Source: Conus ventricosus | Taxonomy: Eukaryota; Mollusca; Gastropoda; Neogastropoda; Conidae | Reading direction: 5' to 3' | DNA: 64,000 nucleotides | Assembly: GCA_018398815.1 (NCBI GenBank) | Contig: CM031610.1 | Location: forward strand, 35,564,639 to 35,628,638 | In this document: positions 60,601 to 64,000 of the stretch, in pieces | How positions within the stretch are numbered: the first letter of the stretch is position 1 | Layout of the letters: each line of letters starts with the position of its first letter | Program-made: the position numbers and the translations under genes | The notes under the pieces: model-generated | Told to the model about the DNA's origin: nothing | What the model saw: the letters and a program-made list of their open reading frames with translations, nothing else | The model's database searches: none

Positions 60601-61602
60601 ACAGAATCATGTTGCTTAGGCCAAGTAGAAGGAAGTACATTTAGTACATTAACTGTATTATAAGCATTTGTGTTCTAAAATTTATTTGTACCAAAACATA
60701 ATGTTCAACACAAACACATTTCTTGGAATGTCTTAGGCCGCACTTTTTTTTTGGTCCGACGTGTAATGCATGCGCAATGAGTACACAGAGACTCACAGCA
60801 TATATTGCATGCAACTGCTCTGTTTCTTGGTAAAACTTTTTATTTGTATCAAAACATAATGTTCAACACAAACATATTTCTTGGAATGTCTTAGGCTGCA
60901 CATTTTTTTTTTGGTCTGACATGTAATGCATGCGCAATGAGTACACAGAGACTCACAGCATATATTGCATGCAACTGCTGTTTCTTGGCAAAACTTTTTA
61001 TTTGTATAAAAAAAAAAGAGAGTTCAACACAAACACATTTCTTGGAATGTCTTAGGCTGCACATTTTTTTTGGTCTGACATGTAATGCATGCGCAATGAG
61101 TACACAGAGACTCACAGCATAATTACATTGCATATGGCATACTATGGCACTGCAGTTTTACATTGCAACTGCTTTGTTTCTTGGTAAACCTTTTTCTTTC
61201 CTTGAGACATCTGGTCTAAGTTTTCCACAAGATGCCTCAAAACTTAAATCATATGTGAATACTGTGACCATCATCGACCCTGCTAAACTAATCAAACTGA
61301 AGATCACCTAACCATTTTCAAGACCATATCATGCAGACAAACAGAGCTCCCAGTGCAAGACACCAGTTCCAATCTAACCTGAATGCAAGAATGCTTACAT
61401 AATTGGCGTCTCCACAATGCTGTTCATAGCGGACAGACACGGTGCCCTGGACATAACCACACAGCTTGGTGATCTCTTTAGCAGCTGTGCTCAGGGATGT
61501 GGAAGCTGGGAGGTTCAGTGACTGTTTTCGACCTGTACTCTGGGTGTCTACCAGATCTCGTATGATGCAAAGGATCTTTTGTTCATCAGCTCCAGATACC
61601 AC
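14484..61602 (-). CDS. USP47: USP47 ubiquitin carboxyl-terminal hydrolase, 32-exon gene (5' end missing)
   Basis: USP47 is a cysteine deubiquitinase of the USP (C19) family; known roles in animals include DNA polymerase beta and beta-catenin/E-cadherin turnover. Joined minus-strand exons give about 1,546 residues: an N-terminal segment with LNLPAST (1-150), the USP catalytic domain (about 151-556) with Cys162 in [13 protein letters not shown], His488 in [14 protein letters not shown] and Asp506 in WYSFNDQ, zinc-ribbon pairs CLEC and CEKC, then ubiquitin-like modules with a long acidic and proline-rich linker (820-1168). Exons in order are listed separately below; all have AG/GT borders and their phases close exactly. 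Human USP47 is about 1,375 residues, so this protein is longer, mainly from the linker exon and a C-terminal tail. No start codon is visible: exon 1 here begins at a splice acceptor. Four small frame-breaking indels in conserved exons must be repaired to read through, so either the assembly has errors or the copy is damaged. Confidence 0.95.
14749..16059 (-). other. USP47 intron
   Basis: Intronic. The only structure seen is the degenerate ACAGAA minisatellite described separately. Confidence 0.6.
15640..15900. repeat. degenerate minisatellite with ACAGAA core
   Basis: Repeated ACAGAA(C/T)CAT...CTCTTCAACCTG units of about 30-38 bp, including two near-perfect adjacent copies (about 15,683-15,758) built on AATGATAAAATTTCTTTATC. 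Lies in the last USP47 intron. Confidence 0.75.
16060..16131 (-). CDS. USP47: USP47 exon AE
   Basis: One base plus 23 codons plus two bases, [20 protein letters not shown] then ENV. Aligns with vertebrate [27 protein letters not shown] acceptor, GTGGGT donor. Confidence 0.93.
16175..16215 (+). mobile_element. fragment related to the 9,787 element
   Basis: CAGACCTGTTCACCCTAAAA at 16,175-16,194, continuing for about 20 more similar bases, matches the left terminus at 9,787. No matching right terminus is seen nearby, so it is a fragment or half-element inside a USP47 intron. Confidence 0.5.
17695..17825 (-). CDS. USP47: USP47 exon AD
   Basis: 43 codons plus two bases, [20 protein letters not shown] then [20 protein letters not shown]. 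Vertebrates have [20 protein letters not shown] and [16 protein letters not shown] acceptor, GTAACA donor. Confidence 0.96.
18264..18311 (-). CDS. USP47: USP47 exon AC (48-bp micro-exon)
   Basis: 16 codons, phase 0/0, [16 protein letters not shown], matching vertebrate EISGIPLDDIEFAK. TTTTCAG acceptor, GTGAGC donor. Confidence 0.95.
18590..18675. repeat. two-copy 43-bp tandem repeat
   Basis: AATCTGTAGTGCTAAAAGAA and the following TGGAAATCATACCAG are repeated immediately with minor changes. Confidence 0.7.
19204..21104 (-). mobile_element. DNA transposon-like element, CAGGCATGAAA termini, with nested insert
   Basis: Left terminus CAGGCATGAAA (19,204-19,214) and right terminus TTTCATGCCTG (21,094-21,104) are perfect inverted copies, flanked by ATAAA on both sides (19,199-19,203 and 21,105-21,109). 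On the minus strand, 20,877 to about 20,670 encodes [15 protein letters not shown], then WRWDWLDQE and AAFCVPCGK, resembling the zinc-finger N-terminus of hAT-like transposases (CxxC). GC-rich hairpin TCAGGGGCACAGCCCCTGA lies at 19,289-19,307. A second element (19,534-20,622) is nested inside. A 5-bp duplication is not the usual 8 bp of hAT, so the superfamily is open. Confidence 0.6.
19534..20622. mobile_element. nested 1,089-bp inverted-repeat element with TA target site
   Basis: The left end CCGTAAAGTTCGGTCTAT and the reversed right end CCGTAAAGTTCTGACTAT match over about 14 of 18 bases; both are flanked by TA (19,532-19,533 and 20,623-20,624). Subterminal repeats of TAAGCCGCA occur on both sides (about 19,570-19,640 and about 20,545-20,575). 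A T27 run lies at about 19,797-19,823. The interior (19,995-20,216) holds an exon-like frame starting [20 protein letters not shown] that runs into a GTAAGA donor-like site. Confidence 0.65.
21410..21540 (-). CDS. USP47: USP47 exon AB
   Basis: Two bases plus 43 codons, [20 protein letters not shown] then [12 protein letters not shown] and VEELRQK. Vertebrates have [26 protein letters not shown] acceptor, GTAGTG donor. Confidence 0.96.
21541..23378 (-). other. USP47 intron
   Basis: Intronic; C16 at 22,214-22,229 followed by interrupted C runs. No other structure seen. Confidence 0.6.
23379..23497 (-). CDS. USP47: USP47 exon AA
   Basis: One base plus 39 codons plus one base, with [20 protein letters not shown] and [10 protein letters not shown]; vertebrates have RLRKKTWKNPGTVF and NWEVFLEVLD. 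TGTAG acceptor, GTAAGT donor. Confidence 0.96.
24041..24237 (-). CDS. USP47: USP47 exon Z
   Basis: 65 codons plus two bases. Blocks [20 protein letters not shown] and [20 protein letters not shown] match the vertebrate GRALKKGEYRVKVYQLLVN and EPCKFLLDAVFAKGMTV. GTGCAG acceptor, GTGAGC donor. Confidence 0.96.
24988..25068 (-). CDS. USP47: USP47 exon Y
   Basis: 27 codons, phase 0/0, [20 protein letters not shown] then SFLEDGK; vertebrates have [24 protein letters not shown] acceptor, GTATGG donor. Confidence 0.96.
25367..25442. repeat. TG run followed by G48 homopolymer
   Basis: GTGTGTGGGGTGTG leads into an uninterrupted G run at 25,395-25,442, within the intron just upstream of USP47 exon Y. 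It is the longest homopolymer in the window and a strong quadruplex former. Its exact length is likely unreliable. Confidence 0.9.
26011..26102 (-). CDS. USP47: USP47 exon X
   Basis: Two bases plus 30 codons, [20 protein letters not shown] then [10 protein letters not shown]; vertebrates have MVHVDKRITLAAFKQHLEPF. ACAG acceptor, GTATAA donor. Confidence 0.95.
26727..27776 (-). CDS. USP47: USP47 exon W, 1,050-bp acidic, Ser- and Pro-rich linker exon
   Basis: 349 codons flanked by split codons. Starts [19 protein letters not shown], runs through low-complexity Ser/Gly/Asp/Asn sequence, an EEEEEE run at about 27,000, then 14 consecutive prolines (about 26,920-26,965), and ends [17 protein letters not shown]. 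In vertebrates the equivalent linker is acidic and Ser-rich but much shorter. CTGCAG acceptor, GTAAGT donor. The linker is likely disordered, and the proline run could bind SH3, WW or EVH1 partners (inference). Confidence 0.93.
28114..28237 (-). CDS. USP47: USP47 exon V
   Basis: 41 codons plus one base, starting [20 protein letters not shown] and ending [21 protein letters not shown]. The LLDRHxNTIR block is diagnostic of USP47. TTCAG acceptor, GTACTT donor. Confidence 0.95.
28376..28890 (+). mobile_element. piggyBac-like fragment, left end plus transposase N-terminus-like ORF
   Basis: TTAA (28,372-28,375) precedes CCCTTACGCC, the form of a piggyBac terminus. A 28,620-28,877 frame reads [20 protein letters not shown] and then the acidic [16 protein letters not shown] and [14 protein letters not shown], resembling acidic N-termini of piggyBac transposases, and stops. 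I see no matching right terminus, so it is truncated. Located in the intron between USP47 exons U and V. Confidence 0.5.
29166..29256. repeat. (TG)n microsatellite
   Basis: About 45 TG units with a single GA interruption near 29,211, intronic. Confidence 0.95.
29603..29722 (-). CDS. USP47: USP47 exon U
   Basis: 40 codons, phase 0/0, including [20 protein letters not shown] and [12 protein letters not shown]; vertebrates have [18 protein letters not shown] acceptor, GTCAGT donor. Confidence 0.96.
29785..30333 (-). mobile_element. tRNA-derived SINE with TATATAGCGCC-type tail
   Basis: On the minus strand the head (30,333 to about 30,260) reads GGCATAGCTCAGTTGGTAGA, continues ACTCATAATG with a CAT anticodon-like triplet, and has B box GGGTTCGAACC; it resembles a tRNA-Met. 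The far end carries the sequence seen on the plus strand as CTTATATAGCGCCTATTCTC and AAGTGCTTCAC, followed by an ATT-rich microsatellite tail (about 29,790-29,835). This 3' module is widespread in invertebrate retroposons and is shared with partner LINEs. Located in the intron between exons T and U. Confidence 0.75.
30609..30720. repeat. (TG)n microsatellite
   Basis: About 55 TG units with small interruptions; intronic. Confidence 0.95.
31314..31649 (-). other. unassigned 111-codon ORF
   Basis: A complete ATG-to-stop frame, [20 protein letters not shown] then [16 protein letters not shown] and [20 protein letters not shown]. The composition is protein-like (mixed charged and hydrophobic residues, not simple repeats), but I do not recognise it. 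It lies in a USP47 intron next to a CpG-richer segment, and could be the N-terminal part of a decayed transposase or a short captured exon. Confidence 0.35.
31785..32845 (-). mobile_element. CpG-richer intronic block, probable transposon remnant with TTAA edge
   Basis: The base composition changes sharply compared with the surrounding AT-rich intron. The right edge AGCGTAAAGG followed by TTAA (32,841-32,844) mirrors the CCCTTACGCC terminus at 28,376. Two direct subterminal copies of GTCGTGACAACCAG lie at about 32,773 and 32,819. The left edge is not defined, and the middle (about 31,800-32,640) may be a separate insertion. Confidence 0.4.
33265..33380 (-). CDS. USP47: USP47 exon T
   Basis: Two bases plus 38 codons; [20 protein letters not shown] then [18 protein letters not shown]. 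Vertebrates have VRAYLNQTVTEFKQLIS. ATTACAG acceptor, GTCATT donor. Confidence 0.95.
33790..33876. repeat. inverted pair of a splice-donor-bearing dispersed motif
   Basis: GCGTTTGGACAAGTGAGTAT at about 33,791 faces TACTTACCTGTCCAAACAAA at about 33,851, so the two arms could pair. The same core recurs at 33,095, 38,075 and 49,030. Confidence 0.6.
34547..34754 (-). CDS. USP47: USP47 exon S
   Basis: 69 codons plus one base. It contains [20 protein letters not shown] and later [20 protein letters not shown], very close to vertebrate [20 protein letters not shown] and [26 protein letters not shown] acceptor, GTAAAC donor. Confidence 0.96.
35132..35797. mobile_element. 666-bp piggyBac-like non-autonomous element
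   Basis: Flanked by TTAA on both sides (35,128-35,131 and 35,798-35,801). Left end CCCGCTTTAG; reversed right end CCCTCTTGAC. On the minus strand an internal acidic stretch ([11 protein letters not shown], about 35,355-35,385) recalls the N-terminus of a piggyBac transposase. Contains the palindrome TCTCGCGAGA (35,660-35,669) and ATGGCGGCC (about 35,690). No intact ORF. Confidence 0.65.
36609..36839. repeat. long interrupted (TG)n microsatellite
   Basis: About 230 bp of TG with scattered TTT and GAGTGAG interruptions, inside the hAT-like remnant. Confidence 0.95.
36961..37019. repeat. poly-C tract (C9, C6, C42)
   Basis: C9, T, C6, A, then an unbroken C42 at 36,978-37,019. Quadruplex or i-motif prone; length uncertain in any assembly. 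Confidence 0.9.
38426..38530 (-). CDS. USP47: USP47 exon R, start of ubiquitin-like region
   Basis: 35 codons, phase 0/0, with [20 protein letters not shown] then [15 protein letters not shown]. Vertebrates have KLEVHKDKTLKEAVEMAY. CAACAG acceptor, GTGAGT donor. Confidence 0.94.
39087..39164 (-). CDS. USP47: possible USP47 cassette exon with GC donor
   Basis: An open 78-bp segment (26 codons, phase 0/0), containing [20 protein letters not shown] and ending FKVQ. It sits between a CTACTAG acceptor and a GCGAGT donor, in the intron between exons Q and R. It fits the reading frame on both sides and uses protein-like codons. Vertebrate USP47 has nothing here, and the polypyrimidine tract is weak, so it may be a lineage-specific or alternative exon, or chance. 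Confidence 0.4.
39481..39594 (-). CDS. USP47: USP47 exon Q, charged helix (2-bp deletion)
   Basis: Reads [20 protein letters not shown] and [10 protein letters not shown], then hits TGA TAA in frame. One frame over it reads ELDKSTCK, the counterpart of vertebrate IERNTCK, ending exactly in phase with the next exon. Adding one GA unit to the GAGAGA run (plus 39,502-39,508, CTCTCTC) restores the frame and a 116-bp exon. TTTCAG acceptor, GTAGCT donor. Confidence 0.92.
39983..40038 (-). CDS. USP47: USP47 exon P, AYMLxYR box
   Basis: 18 codons with split codons at both ends, [25 protein letters not shown] is the last conserved strand of the USP fold. TTTCAG acceptor, GTAAGT donor. Confidence 0.95.
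40350..40496. mobile_element. 147-bp TTAA-flanked MITE (piggyBac-like)
   Basis: TTAA at 40,346-40,349 and 40,497-40,500. Termini CCCCTTCACTGC and, reversed, CCTCTTCACTGC match at 11 of 12 bases. The interior is itself palindromic: GATAAACAGCGTTCGTCA against TGACGAACGCCGTTTATC. Lies in the intron between USP47 exons O and P. Confidence 0.8.
40685..40761 (-). CDS. USP47: USP47 exon O, end of catalytic domain
   Basis: 25 codons plus two bases, [20 protein letters not shown] then SSAYS. Matches vertebrate IKKTHGGSSGSRGYYSSAF. CTCAG acceptor, GTATTG donor. Confidence 0.95.
41149..41200 (-). CDS. USP47: USP47 exon N, catalytic Asp box
   Basis: One base plus 17 codons, [17 protein letters not shown]; the Asp of FNDQ is the third catalytic residue. 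CCCAG acceptor, GTAAGC donor, ends in phase 0. Confidence 0.95.
41405..41540. repeat. 28-bp minisatellite, left part (split by non-LTR insertion)
   Basis: Units of the form GGGTGTTCAGTGGTACTCGT followed by TTGATAGGGG or CACCTATTCTAAT. The array continues at 43,241 after the inserted element. Confidence 0.85.
41554..43227 (+). mobile_element. 5'-truncated non-LTR retrotransposon, RT end plus RNase H
   Basis: Flanked by a perfect 13-bp duplication GTTTTGATAGGGG (41,541-41,553 and 43,228-43,240). The first frame (41,596 to about 42,235) is the C-terminal RT/thumb region: [55 protein letters not shown]. After a frameshift near 42,230 the second frame (about 42,240-43,205) is a complete RNase H with Asp in AYTDGS, Glu in [10 protein letters not shown], Asp in [11 protein letters not shown] and Asp in [12 protein letters not shown], ending with a CPC...H...C zinc-knuckle-like motif. 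The 3' end is a GAAGAA tail. I-clade-like. Sense strand is opposite to USP47. Confidence 0.9.
43241..44395. repeat. 28-bp minisatellite, right part
   Basis: About 40 degenerate units of GGGTGTTCAGTGGTGCCTGT plus TCTGAT, extending to just before USP47 exon M. Together with 41,405-41,540 it forms one array of about 1.3 kb before the insertion. Confidence 0.9.
44520..44599 (-). CDS. USP47: USP47 exon M, catalytic His box
   Basis: 26 codons plus two bases, [20 protein letters not shown] followed by HYYAYI. The His in GGHYY is the general base. The GTCAGT donor at 44,519 was chosen over GTACAC four bases on because it restores [11 protein letters not shown] across the junction. Confidence 0.96.
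45124..45245 (-). CDS. USP47: USP47 exon L, acidic/Ser-rich insert
   Basis: Two bases plus 40 codons, reading [20 protein letters not shown] and then a Ser/Ala stretch ending ARELASK. It corresponds to the variable acidic insert before the His box in vertebrates (VDEGICLE). TTTGCAG acceptor, GTAGGG donor. Confidence 0.9.
45289..45640. repeat. C17 tract and GA/GACA compound microsatellite
   Basis: C17 at 45,289-45,305; GA with interruptions at about 45,475-45,595, then CAGA repeats to about 45,630. Intronic, just upstream of USP47 exon L. Confidence 0.9.
46570..46727 (-). CDS. USP47: USP47 exon K, acidic insertion in catalytic domain
   Basis: One base plus 52 codons plus one base. It starts [20 protein letters not shown] (vertebrate MTFPEELDM) and continues as an acidic, Thr/Ala-rich insert ending TDSGDE. 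The GTGAGG donor at 46,569 was chosen over a later GTAACA because only it keeps phase with the next exon. Confidence 0.92.
48543..48642 (-). CDS. USP47: USP47 exon [11 protein letters not shown] box (two 1-bp insertions)
   Basis: Reads [14 protein letters not shown], then in another frame [13 protein letters not shown], then in a third frame IKLND. One extra base lies in the plus-strand TTT at 48,600-48,602 and one in the AA at 48,560-48,561. Removing both gives a 98-bp exon whose ends fit both neighbours. The acceptor is TGCAG, the donor GTGAGA. The box is a hallmark of USP47. Confidence 0.93.
49541..49636 (-). CDS. USP47: USP47 exon I, second CxxC of the zinc ribbon
   Basis: 32 codons, phase 0/0, with [20 protein letters not shown] and a KKCNAHK end. 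The CEKC pair is the second half of the USP fingers zinc site. TGCAG acceptor, GTGAGA donor. Confidence 0.95.
49637..52724 (-). other. USP47 intron
   Basis: Large AT-rich intron. Contains a two-copy repeat at about 50,515-50,610 (GAGTGATCTTATCTCTGGAG in both) and a CA microsatellite at 52,489-52,544. No exon or transposon is recognised. Confidence 0.6.
52489..52544. repeat. (CA)n microsatellite
   Basis: About 27 CA units, intronic. Confidence 0.95.
52725..52814 (-). CDS. USP47: USP47 exon H, fingers/palm
   Basis: 30 codons, phase 0/0. It begins [20 protein letters not shown] and ends [10 protein letters not shown], aligning with vertebrate [24 protein letters not shown]. The first Cys completes the CLEC pair begun in the preceding exon. 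ACAG acceptor, GTATGT donor. Confidence 0.94.
53426..53565 (-). CDS. USP47: USP47 exon G, QQHDVQEL box
   Basis: Two bases plus 46 codons. It holds the USP family box [20 protein letters not shown] and ends [13 protein letters not shown], providing the first Cys of a CxxC zinc-ribbon pair completed by the next exon. The acceptor is CTTAAG, the donor GTACTG. Confidence 0.95.
53566..55133 (-). other. USP47 intron
   Basis: Contains CA runs at about 53,826-53,863 and a two-copy repeat at about 54,293-54,355 (CACATTTTC(A/T)AACATTAATG). Nothing else recognised. Confidence 0.6.
55134..55200 (-). CDS. USP47: USP47 exon F, catalytic domain
   Basis: 22 codons plus one base, reading [20 protein letters not shown] and then SE. 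This is nearly identical to the family motif [21 protein letters not shown] acceptor, GTATGT donor. Confidence 0.95.
55790..55871 (-). CDS. USP47: USP47 exon E, catalytic domain
   Basis: One base plus 27 codons; the product includes [20 protein letters not shown] followed by RLFLQLQ, matching the vertebrate stretch SIPYQLQRLFVLLQ. TTCAG acceptor, GTAAAC donor, ends in phase 0. Confidence 0.93.
56942..57037 (-). CDS. USP47: USP47 exon D, catalytic Cys box (contains a 1-bp deletion)
   Basis: Encodes [19 protein letters not shown] with the nucleophilic Cys, then [11 protein letters not shown]. Between LLQT and MTPE one T is missing from a short run (plus-strand AA at about 56,977-56,979), so the frame meets a TGA. 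Restoring one base gives a 97-bp exon with correct phases on both sides. The acceptor is TTGCAG and the donor GTAGG. Confidence 0.93.
57163..57266. repeat. interrupted (GA)n microsatellite
   Basis: GA/GGA tract in the intron between exons C and D, less than 130 bp upstream of the catalytic Cys exon. Confidence 0.95.
57616..57735. repeat. (GA)n(GACA)n microsatellite
   Basis: About 34 GA units followed by a GACA run; intronic. Confidence 0.95.
58220..58355 (-). CDS. USP47: USP47 exon C, Ser/Tyr-rich segment before the catalytic domain
   Basis: 45 codons plus one base, with a TTTCAG acceptor and a GTGGGA donor. The product is rich in Ser and Tyr and ends [15 protein letters not shown], which aligns with the vertebrate segment SYSYSSILNKSETG just ahead of the catalytic Cys box. 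The split Gly codon joins correctly to the next exon. Confidence 0.92.
58878..59032. repeat. minisatellite of about 40 bp, four copies
   Basis: TTTGCACCCTAGATTTGC followed by AGTCTTAACTATCG-type sequence, repeated four times with substitutions, ending about 50 bp from USP47 exon B. Confidence 0.8.
59084..59194 (-). CDS. USP47: USP47 exon B
   Basis: 37 codons, phase 0/0, reading [20 protein letters not shown] and then an [12 protein letters not shown] end. It is flanked by a TTCAG acceptor and a GTATTG donor. It is placed by phase and position between the LNLPAST exon and the serine/tyrosine-rich exon; the sequence itself is poorly conserved against vertebrates. Confidence 0.8.
60680..61150. 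repeat. 158-bp tandem repeat, three copies
   Basis: Copies begin at about 60,681, 60,839 and 60,999, each with TTCAACACAAACACATTTCT, a GCACATTTTTTTTGGTCTGAC segment and TGTAATGCATGCGCAATGAG. Later copies are about 95% alike; the first is more diverged. Located in the first visible USP47 intron. Confidence 0.9.
61399..61602 (-). CDS. USP47: USP47 exon A (first visible), N-terminal ubiquitin-like segment
   Basis: 68 codons, phase 0 at both ends, between a TGTACAG acceptor preceded by a T-rich tract and a GTAAGC donor. It contains [13 protein letters not shown] and LNLPAST followed by [11 protein letters not shown], matching the N-terminal region of the long vertebrate USP47 isoform (LCIIQDT, LNLPAST, GYINGTF). 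It begins at an acceptor, so at least one more upstream exon exists; I see none between here and 64,000. Confidence 0.9.
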
Positions 61603-61836
61603 CTGTACATGCAAACAGAACTTGATTAAAAAAAAAAAAAACGAAAAAAACCCTGTCATTTCAAGTACAACTCAGCAACTGCACCTGCTTTCCAAGGAAG
61701 TCAACTCAAAATGGATGCTCAAGGAATAAACTTACGGTTCTTCTATATTAAACATCTGTAAATGAACAACAGCTACACTGTGGAATTGTTGTGACAGGTG
61801 ACAGGTTTTTAGTCAACATAAAAACAACTTGATAAG

Positions 61837-61992
61837 AAGCCTTAATCCACAAGTTCACATCAAACTTTACTACTTCTGATTTCAAATATAATTATCGCTG
61901 ATTTATTCTCTTTTTTCATATCTTGTTTCTGATTTCAAATATCTAAAGACAGTTATCCCTTCTTCACATATTCTGAGAGTGTATGTGTGTGC

Positions 61993-62050
<58 letters not shown>

Positions 62051-62123
62051 GACAGAGAGTGAGAGAGAGAGAGAGAGAGAAAGACAGAAGAGAGAGAGTG
62101 AGAGAGTGTGTGTGTGTATGTAT

Positions 62124-62180
<57 letters not shown>

Positions 62181-62566
62181 AGATATGCTTCTGCACTGTG
62201 ACTCCTCTCAAATGGTTGGACCTTTAAATATATGCTAGATTAATTTGTATCAATTACAAGTGTAAGCCTTAATCCAAAAGTTCACATCGAACTTTACTAC
62301 TTCTGATTTCAAATATAATTATCGCTGATTTATTCTCTTTTTTTCATCTCTTGTTTCTGATTTCAAATATCTAAAGACAGTTATCCCTTCTTCACATATT
62401 CTGAGAGTGTATGTGTGTGCGTGAGAGAGAAAGAGAGAGAGAGAGAGAAGAGAGACAGACAGACAGACAGACAGAGACAGAGAGTGAGAGGGGAGAGAGA
62501 GAGAGAGAGAGAGAGGAAAGACAGACACAGAGAGAGTGAGAGAGTGTGTGTGTGTATGTATCAGTG

Positions 62567-62597
<31 letters not shown>

Positions 62598-62709
62598 TGT
62601 GTGTGTGTGTGGGGTGTAAGATATGCTTCTGCACTGAGACTCCTCTCAAATGGTTGCCACCGTTGGACCTTTAAATATATGCTAGATTAATTTGTATCAA
62701 TTACAAGTG
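61837..62709. repeat. tandem duplication of about 427 bp, each copy with a compound microsatellite
   Basis: Copy 1 is 61,837-62,262 and copy 2 is 62,264-62,709. Both start at GCCTTAATCCA and end at TATCAATTACAAGTG. Each contains GA, GACA and TG runs in the same order. The non-repetitive parts are almost identical; the microsatellite parts differ in length and interruptions. Confidence 0.92.
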
Positions 62710-63288
62710 ACAGTGTTGGAAAGAATTTGGCCAGAACTAGCAAACTGGCTATAGTCTTAACCAAAGTTGATGGCATATCGTGTTCTTCATAGCCTTCTCC
62801 TCAAATTGATCCAGATCTTGGACAGCCTTGTTGTTTATTCATTTGTTGTATCTGCAATAAATTTCCACAGAAGGAATCAAGCAAATAAAATGTCATTGTG
62901 ATATCTGTAACACCCCAATGACATTTTCTGACATATATTTTTTCTTCTTTTTCTCTTCCAGAAACCCTTGATGGTGAACACTTGTGTGCGATTGTGTGTG
63001 TCTGCTAAAAGACCTGCACTGAAATTGATTACTGCCGAGCAGAAGATTTTATGATGTCACTGAATGCATCAAGTTTCGAGTTTAAATCATTAACATAAGG
63101 GTGAATTTCAATCAACATTGATAAATGAGAAGCTGTGACAGACTTAACAGCACAAAACATTCACATGAATAACACAAAGAAAATGAGCAGCACCACAAAG
63201 TTGTATAATTGAGTGCAAAAGACCCTATTAAATCACTAAAATTAACATATACGAGTCAATCTTTGCTTCTGATAACTAAAGGAGGACC
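62710..63288. other. no feature recognised
   Basis: AT-rich sequence between the tandem duplication and the terminal retrotransposon. No exon of USP47 is recognised here. Confidence 0.5.
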
Positions 63289-64000
63289 AAGTAAGATAAG
63301 ATAAGATAATGTTGCTTATAGCCCAGCCGACCGCAAAGGGCCATATCAGGGCTGTCACCACGTTAAAATCAACTCACCAGTCATATAAAAAAAAAAAAAA
63401 AAAAAAAACACTTTCATACATCTCATTAAATGACATCGTCTACAAACGCAACCAGAAACTTTGTTAAAAATCTTTCTGCCGTAAAATCTTAAATCAGATG
63501 AAAAATGTTAATCTCTCTCAAAAACTCAAGGATCACATCAGGCGGGACATCCCTGAACAGGATCTTCATGGACTCCGCTGTAAAATGTTTGTGTCTCACA
63601 TCGTGCAAGTCCCAACACTCTAAAAGAACATGTTTCATTGTGAGTGGCGCATGACATGGAATGCACCACGGAGCTTCTTCACTCTTTAAAAGGTAAGCAT
63701 GGGTAAAATACGAATGGCCGGTGTGCAGCCGGCACAGAACCGTTTCCTCTTTACGACCTCCCGACGTGGATGGGAGGAAGTCCTTAAGGTTTGGACGGAT
63801 CTGAAAGAGTTTGTTACTCGTCTGTGTGTTCCAATCCTCCTGCCAGAGGTCTCTCACATAATCGTTAATTTTGGGTTTCACATCTGAACAGGGGATATAA
63901 ATGTTGGACAGTTTCTCTCTTGTGGCGTTCTTGGCTAAACGATCAACCATTTCGTTCCCGCCGATGCCAACATGACCAGGAACCCAAGCAAGAGTAATGT
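63289..64000 (-). mobile_element. 3' end of a non-LTR retrotransposon with RNase H (runs off the window)
   Basis: The minus strand begins at the window edge with ITLAWVPGHVGIGGNEMVDR and LAKNA, the last RNase H motif with its Asp, then continues to a stop at 63,489 with a CIPCHAPLTMKHVLLEC knuckle. The 3' UTR contains a T-rich run (63,388-63,407 on plus as A) and the GGTCGGCTGGGCTATAAGCA module, ending with a TCTTA repeat tail (plus TAAGA, 63,289-63,306). I-clade-like and related in layout to the 41.5-kb element. Confidence 0.85.

Overview
This is a eukaryotic, animal nuclear window: intron-rich, AT-rich and full of simple repeats and old transposons. It is dominated by one gene on the minus strand, the ubiquitin-specific protease USP47. 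I could assemble 32 coding exons, from 61,602 down to a TGA stop at 14,484-14,486, by homology to the vertebrate USP47 family. Every exon has canonical splice sites and every exon-exon phase closes. The corrected reading frame is 4,641 nt, or 1,546 codons. The first exon(s) with the start codon are missing and probably lie to the right of the window. Gene architecture and the mix of repeats (tRNA-headed retroposons with a 'TATATAGCGCC' tail, RNase H-bearing non-LTR elements, a DIRS-like element, piggyBac-like TTAA elements) suggest a marine lophotrochozoan, most likely a mollusc. That assignment is inference only.

Layout. 1-14,483 lies downstream of USP47 and contains no gene I can recognise. 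It holds a tRNA-headed retroposon with a target-site duplication (1,029-1,892), a 46-bp minisatellite (3,299-3,580), a decayed DIRS-like RT/RNase H remnant (about 3,720-5,610), a large compound microsatellite (about 5,940-6,080) and a 339-bp inverted-repeat element (9,787-10,125). 14,484-61,602 is USP47. The catalytic Cys, His and Asp exons lie at 56.9, 44.5 and 41.1 kb, the zinc-ribbon Cys exons at 53.4-49.5 kb, and the ubiquitin-like C-terminal half at 38.5-14.5 kb. Its introns carry nested DNA transposons (19.2-21.1 kb), piggyBac-like TTAA elements (28.4, 35.1 and 40.35 kb), a tRNA-derived SINE (29.8-30.3 kb), a zinc-finger/coiled-coil hAT-like remnant (about 35.95-37.85 kb) and a non-LTR insertion inside a 28-bp minisatellite (41.4-44.4 kb). 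61,603-64,000 holds a tandem duplication of about 427 bp and the 3' end of a second non-LTR retrotransposon that runs off the window.

Two points deserve most attention. First, the conserved USP47 coding sequence carries four small indels (56,977; 48,600; 48,560; 39,502-39,508), all in short runs, while all splice sites are intact. This looks like uncorrected long-read error, but a degenerating allele is possible. Second, several mobile elements are delimited to the base by target-site duplications. One non-LTR copy sits in a minisatellite whose sister repeat preserves the empty site. I found no convincing undescribed protein system; the most novel candidates are the 864-bp tRNA-headed retroposon, the nested 1.9-kb element with an exon-like cargo, a short dispersed repeat that contains a perfect splice donor, and a possible GC-AG cassette exon.
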